A stretch of 6,798 nucleotides of DNA, from assembly GCA_030527765.1 (NCBI GenBank), contig JAUNAE010000206.1, positions 1-6,798 of the forward strand, written 5' to 3'. Source of the DNA: Eubacteriales bacterium. Its GTDB lineage: Bacteria > Bacillota_A > Clostridia > Lachnospirales > Lachnospiraceae. Shown here in pieces: positions 5,725-6,798 of the stretch. A model generated the notes under the pieces. The model ran no database searches. It was not told the origin of the DNA and worked only from the letters and a program-made list of their open reading frames with translations. The translations under genes and the position numbers were made by a program. How positions within the stretch are numbered: the stretch's first letter is position 1; each line of letters opens with the position of its first letter.

Positions 5725-6493
5725 CTTCACACCTTCTTTTCGCTAGGACGATCAACCGTCCATTGGCACTGGAATACTCACAGGTAGATAAAGAAAGCAG
5801 CTCATCATCCTTGGTCACAGTAAGTCCTGTGTCATAGAGCTGATAAGCTGCCATCTTGTTCTGCAAATATTCAATTTGTTCTTCTCTGGTATTGCCGTGA
5901 AGGTAATTGTAATAGCCTCCACTTTTTGCAATGTTAGTCACATAGACCGCCACCACATCATAGCTGTATTTCTGATTACGAAGATATAAGGTTATCTCCG
6001 GATGTTCCTTGTAGAAATCCTTATCCTTATAGCCATTGAGCTGCTTGAACATGGATCCGTCCTTCATCTGATGTCCATAAAGGATTAGATGCTCTCTGGC
6101 CAGATCGATGTCGTTTCGATAATCCATGAAAATCGCTCCACAGATTGCAGACTCCTGGTTGAAGTTGTGGTGAAGATAAAAGGTATTATCTGCCGCCTGC
6201 ACAACCGGATAATCGATATCGGTACCATCGATACGGATCCAGCCTACACAATCACTGTTAATAGCCAGTAAAGAATCGTAATCAAAATCACTAACTTCTG
6301 TTTCTTGCTCCATTTCATCATTGGGATTGTCTTTATCCTGATCATCTGTACTGTCTGGGAAACCGATGTCTATGATATCTGCATAGGCTTCTTTGTTCTC
6401 TGCAGACTGAGCAAAGTAATCATAAAGGTACTTCCCGCAAACACCAATCATGCTGCAACAGAGCATCAGCACGATCAGCTTCCATGTCTTCAT
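5693..6493 (-). CDS. srtB: Class B sortase (266 aa)
   Basis: This is a membrane-anchored cysteine transpeptidase that links surface proteins carrying a sorting signal to peptidoglycan or to other proteins. The start chosen is ATG at 6493-6491 (MKTWKLIVLML). The in-frame GTG four codons upstream lies on the ribosome site AGAGGTG itself and so is unlikely. Numbering here counts from that GTG. An N-terminal hydrophobic helix (about 8-24) is the signal anchor, followed by an acidic, Asp/Glu-rich linker (about 45-75). The catalytic domain opens with the class B signature SDCVGWIRIDGTDIDYPVVQ. It contains catalytic His145 (LYGHQM), Cys242 (LSTCEY) and Arg250 (ANGRLIVLAKR). The spacing C-E-Y-x5-R is typical of class B. 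No candidate substrate with an LPxTG/NPxTN-like signal lies in the window. Class B sortases are common cargo in Firmicutes conjugative elements, where they may build transfer-related surface structures (inference). Confidence 0.92.
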   Translation of the reverse strand: MKTWKLIVLMLCCSMIGVCGKYLYDYFAQSAENKEAYADIIDIGFPDSTDDQDKDNPNDEMEQETEVSDFDYDSLLAINSDCVGWIRIDGTDIDYPVVQAADNTFYLHHNFNQESAICGAIFMDYRNDIDLAREHLILYGHQMKDGSMFKQLNGYKDKDFYKEHPEITLYLRNQKYSYDVVAVYVTNIAKSGGYYNYLHGNTREEQIEYLQNKMAAYQLYDTGLTVTKDDELLSLSTCEYSSANGRLIVLAKRRCEDGKKRIQESR

Positions 6494-6523
6494 TTTGTTA
6501 ATCACCTCTTTCCGCGCAAAAGA

Positions 6524-6555
6524 AAAGTGATGAACCTATCATAGTCCACCACTTT
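6524..6555 (-). terminator. Possible weak hairpin/attenuator before the sortase gene
   Basis: On the - strand, AAAGUGGUG (6555-6547) can pair with CAUCACUUU (6532-6524) over 9 bp (one G-U) around a 14-nt loop, followed by the interrupted U-rich UCUUUU. It lies between the stop of the upstream partial gene and the sortase ribosome site. The stem is A/U-rich and the tract is broken, so it could be a weak terminator separating two units, an mRNA-processing hairpin, or chance. Confidence 0.35.
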
Positions 6556-6572
6556 AACCAATCCGTATTTTT

Positions 6573-6798
6573 CTATTTTTCCCAATTCGGATCTGCAAAT
6601 CGCATATACCTTGGCATAAGACTCAGAAATGAAATCGGATCTTCTCCTGTATCTTGTTCTAGCGTCTTATCATTCAGATTACTGATAATAACGTGTTTTC
6701 CAACTTTTGCAAAATTAACAGTTTCTTCATCTGTACACTCGTCAATTACTTTGTTAAAACATCCCATAGCATACTGAATATCGGCATTTTCCAAGGTC
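6573..6798 (-). CDS. Unrecognised protein, C-terminal fragment (runs off right edge)
   Basis: The frame is open from the right edge of the window to a TAG at 6575-6573. It encodes about 75 residues including CFNKVIDECTDEETVNFAK and ends MPRYMRFADPNWEK. The first possible start, TTG at 6794-6792, is a weak codon at the very edge, and an internal ATG at residue 10 has no clear ribosome site in view. This is therefore most simply the 3' end of a longer gene. It is acidic and soluble-looking with no signal, membrane segment or catalytic motif. I do not recognise a family. It is in the same orientation as the sortase, separated from it by about 80 nt that contain a possible hairpin, so it may belong to the same or to a preceding transcript. 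Confidence 0.55.
   Translation of the reverse strand, partial: TLENADIQYAMGCFNKVIDECTDEETVNFAKVGKHVIISNLNDKTLEQDTGEDPISFLSLMPRYMRFADPNWEK

Noticed and set aside
6503..6505. GTG at 6505 as the sortase start
   Set aside because: The GTG is part of the AGAGGTG ribosome site; the ATG at 6493-6491 has that site at normal distance (about 9 nt).

Overview
This window looks like part of an integrative and conjugative element (ICE) of a gut-type Clostridia/Lachnospiraceae bacterium. The AT-leaning codon use, purine-rich AGGAGG-type ribosome binding sites, and the gene set (VirD2-like relaxase tail, class B sortase, RadC-like JAB protein, large ArdC/YodL/LPD polyvalent protein) are all familiar from Tn1549-like and related Firmicutes elements. 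No chromosomal housekeeping gene is visible. The assignment rests on family recognition from the sequence alone, without a database search.

Layout. On the + strand, 1-914 is the C-terminal part of a relaxase that begins upstream of the window. Everything else is on the - strand. Read in its own direction (right to left), it starts with the 3' end of an unrecognised gene (6798-6573). Then come a class B sortase (6493-5693), an overlapping 49-codon ORF (5724-5575), a RadC/JAB-domain protein (5597-4944), a 1075-residue ArdC-type antirestriction/metallopeptidase polyvalent protein (4920-1693), and a small acidic protein resembling the transposon-transfer-assisting family (1696-1418). From the sortase to the small acidic protein the genes overlap or lie within 23 nt of each other, which suggests one translationally coupled operon.

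The most interesting part is the roughly 200-nt non-coding stretch 1209-1417. A strong sigma-A-type promoter (TTGACG, 18-nt spacer, TATAAT) sits across the end of the small acidic gene. It starts a leader RNA that folds as a SAM-clan (SAM-I/SAM-IV-like) riboswitch aptamer: AAGAG joining strand, kink-turned P2, GCAACC...AAGGUGCUAA core, and a 5-bp pseudoknot. An 11-bp Rho-independent terminator with a U7 tract follows. An antiterminator pairing of 8 bp between the 3' strand of P1 and the 5' arm of the terminator can be read directly, giving the logic of a ligand-OFF transcriptional switch. The only gene downstream of the switch is a 99-residue protein of unknown function (1208-909). It runs tail-to-tail into the relaxase, with the two stop codons overlapping.

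How it may fit together (inference): the operon supplies functions accessory to DNA transfer (ssDNA protection/antirestriction, surface protein anchoring, transfer assistance). A separate SAM-responsive transcript makes a small element-encoded protein and runs antisense toward the relaxase 3' end, so S-adenosylmethionine level may be an input to the element.
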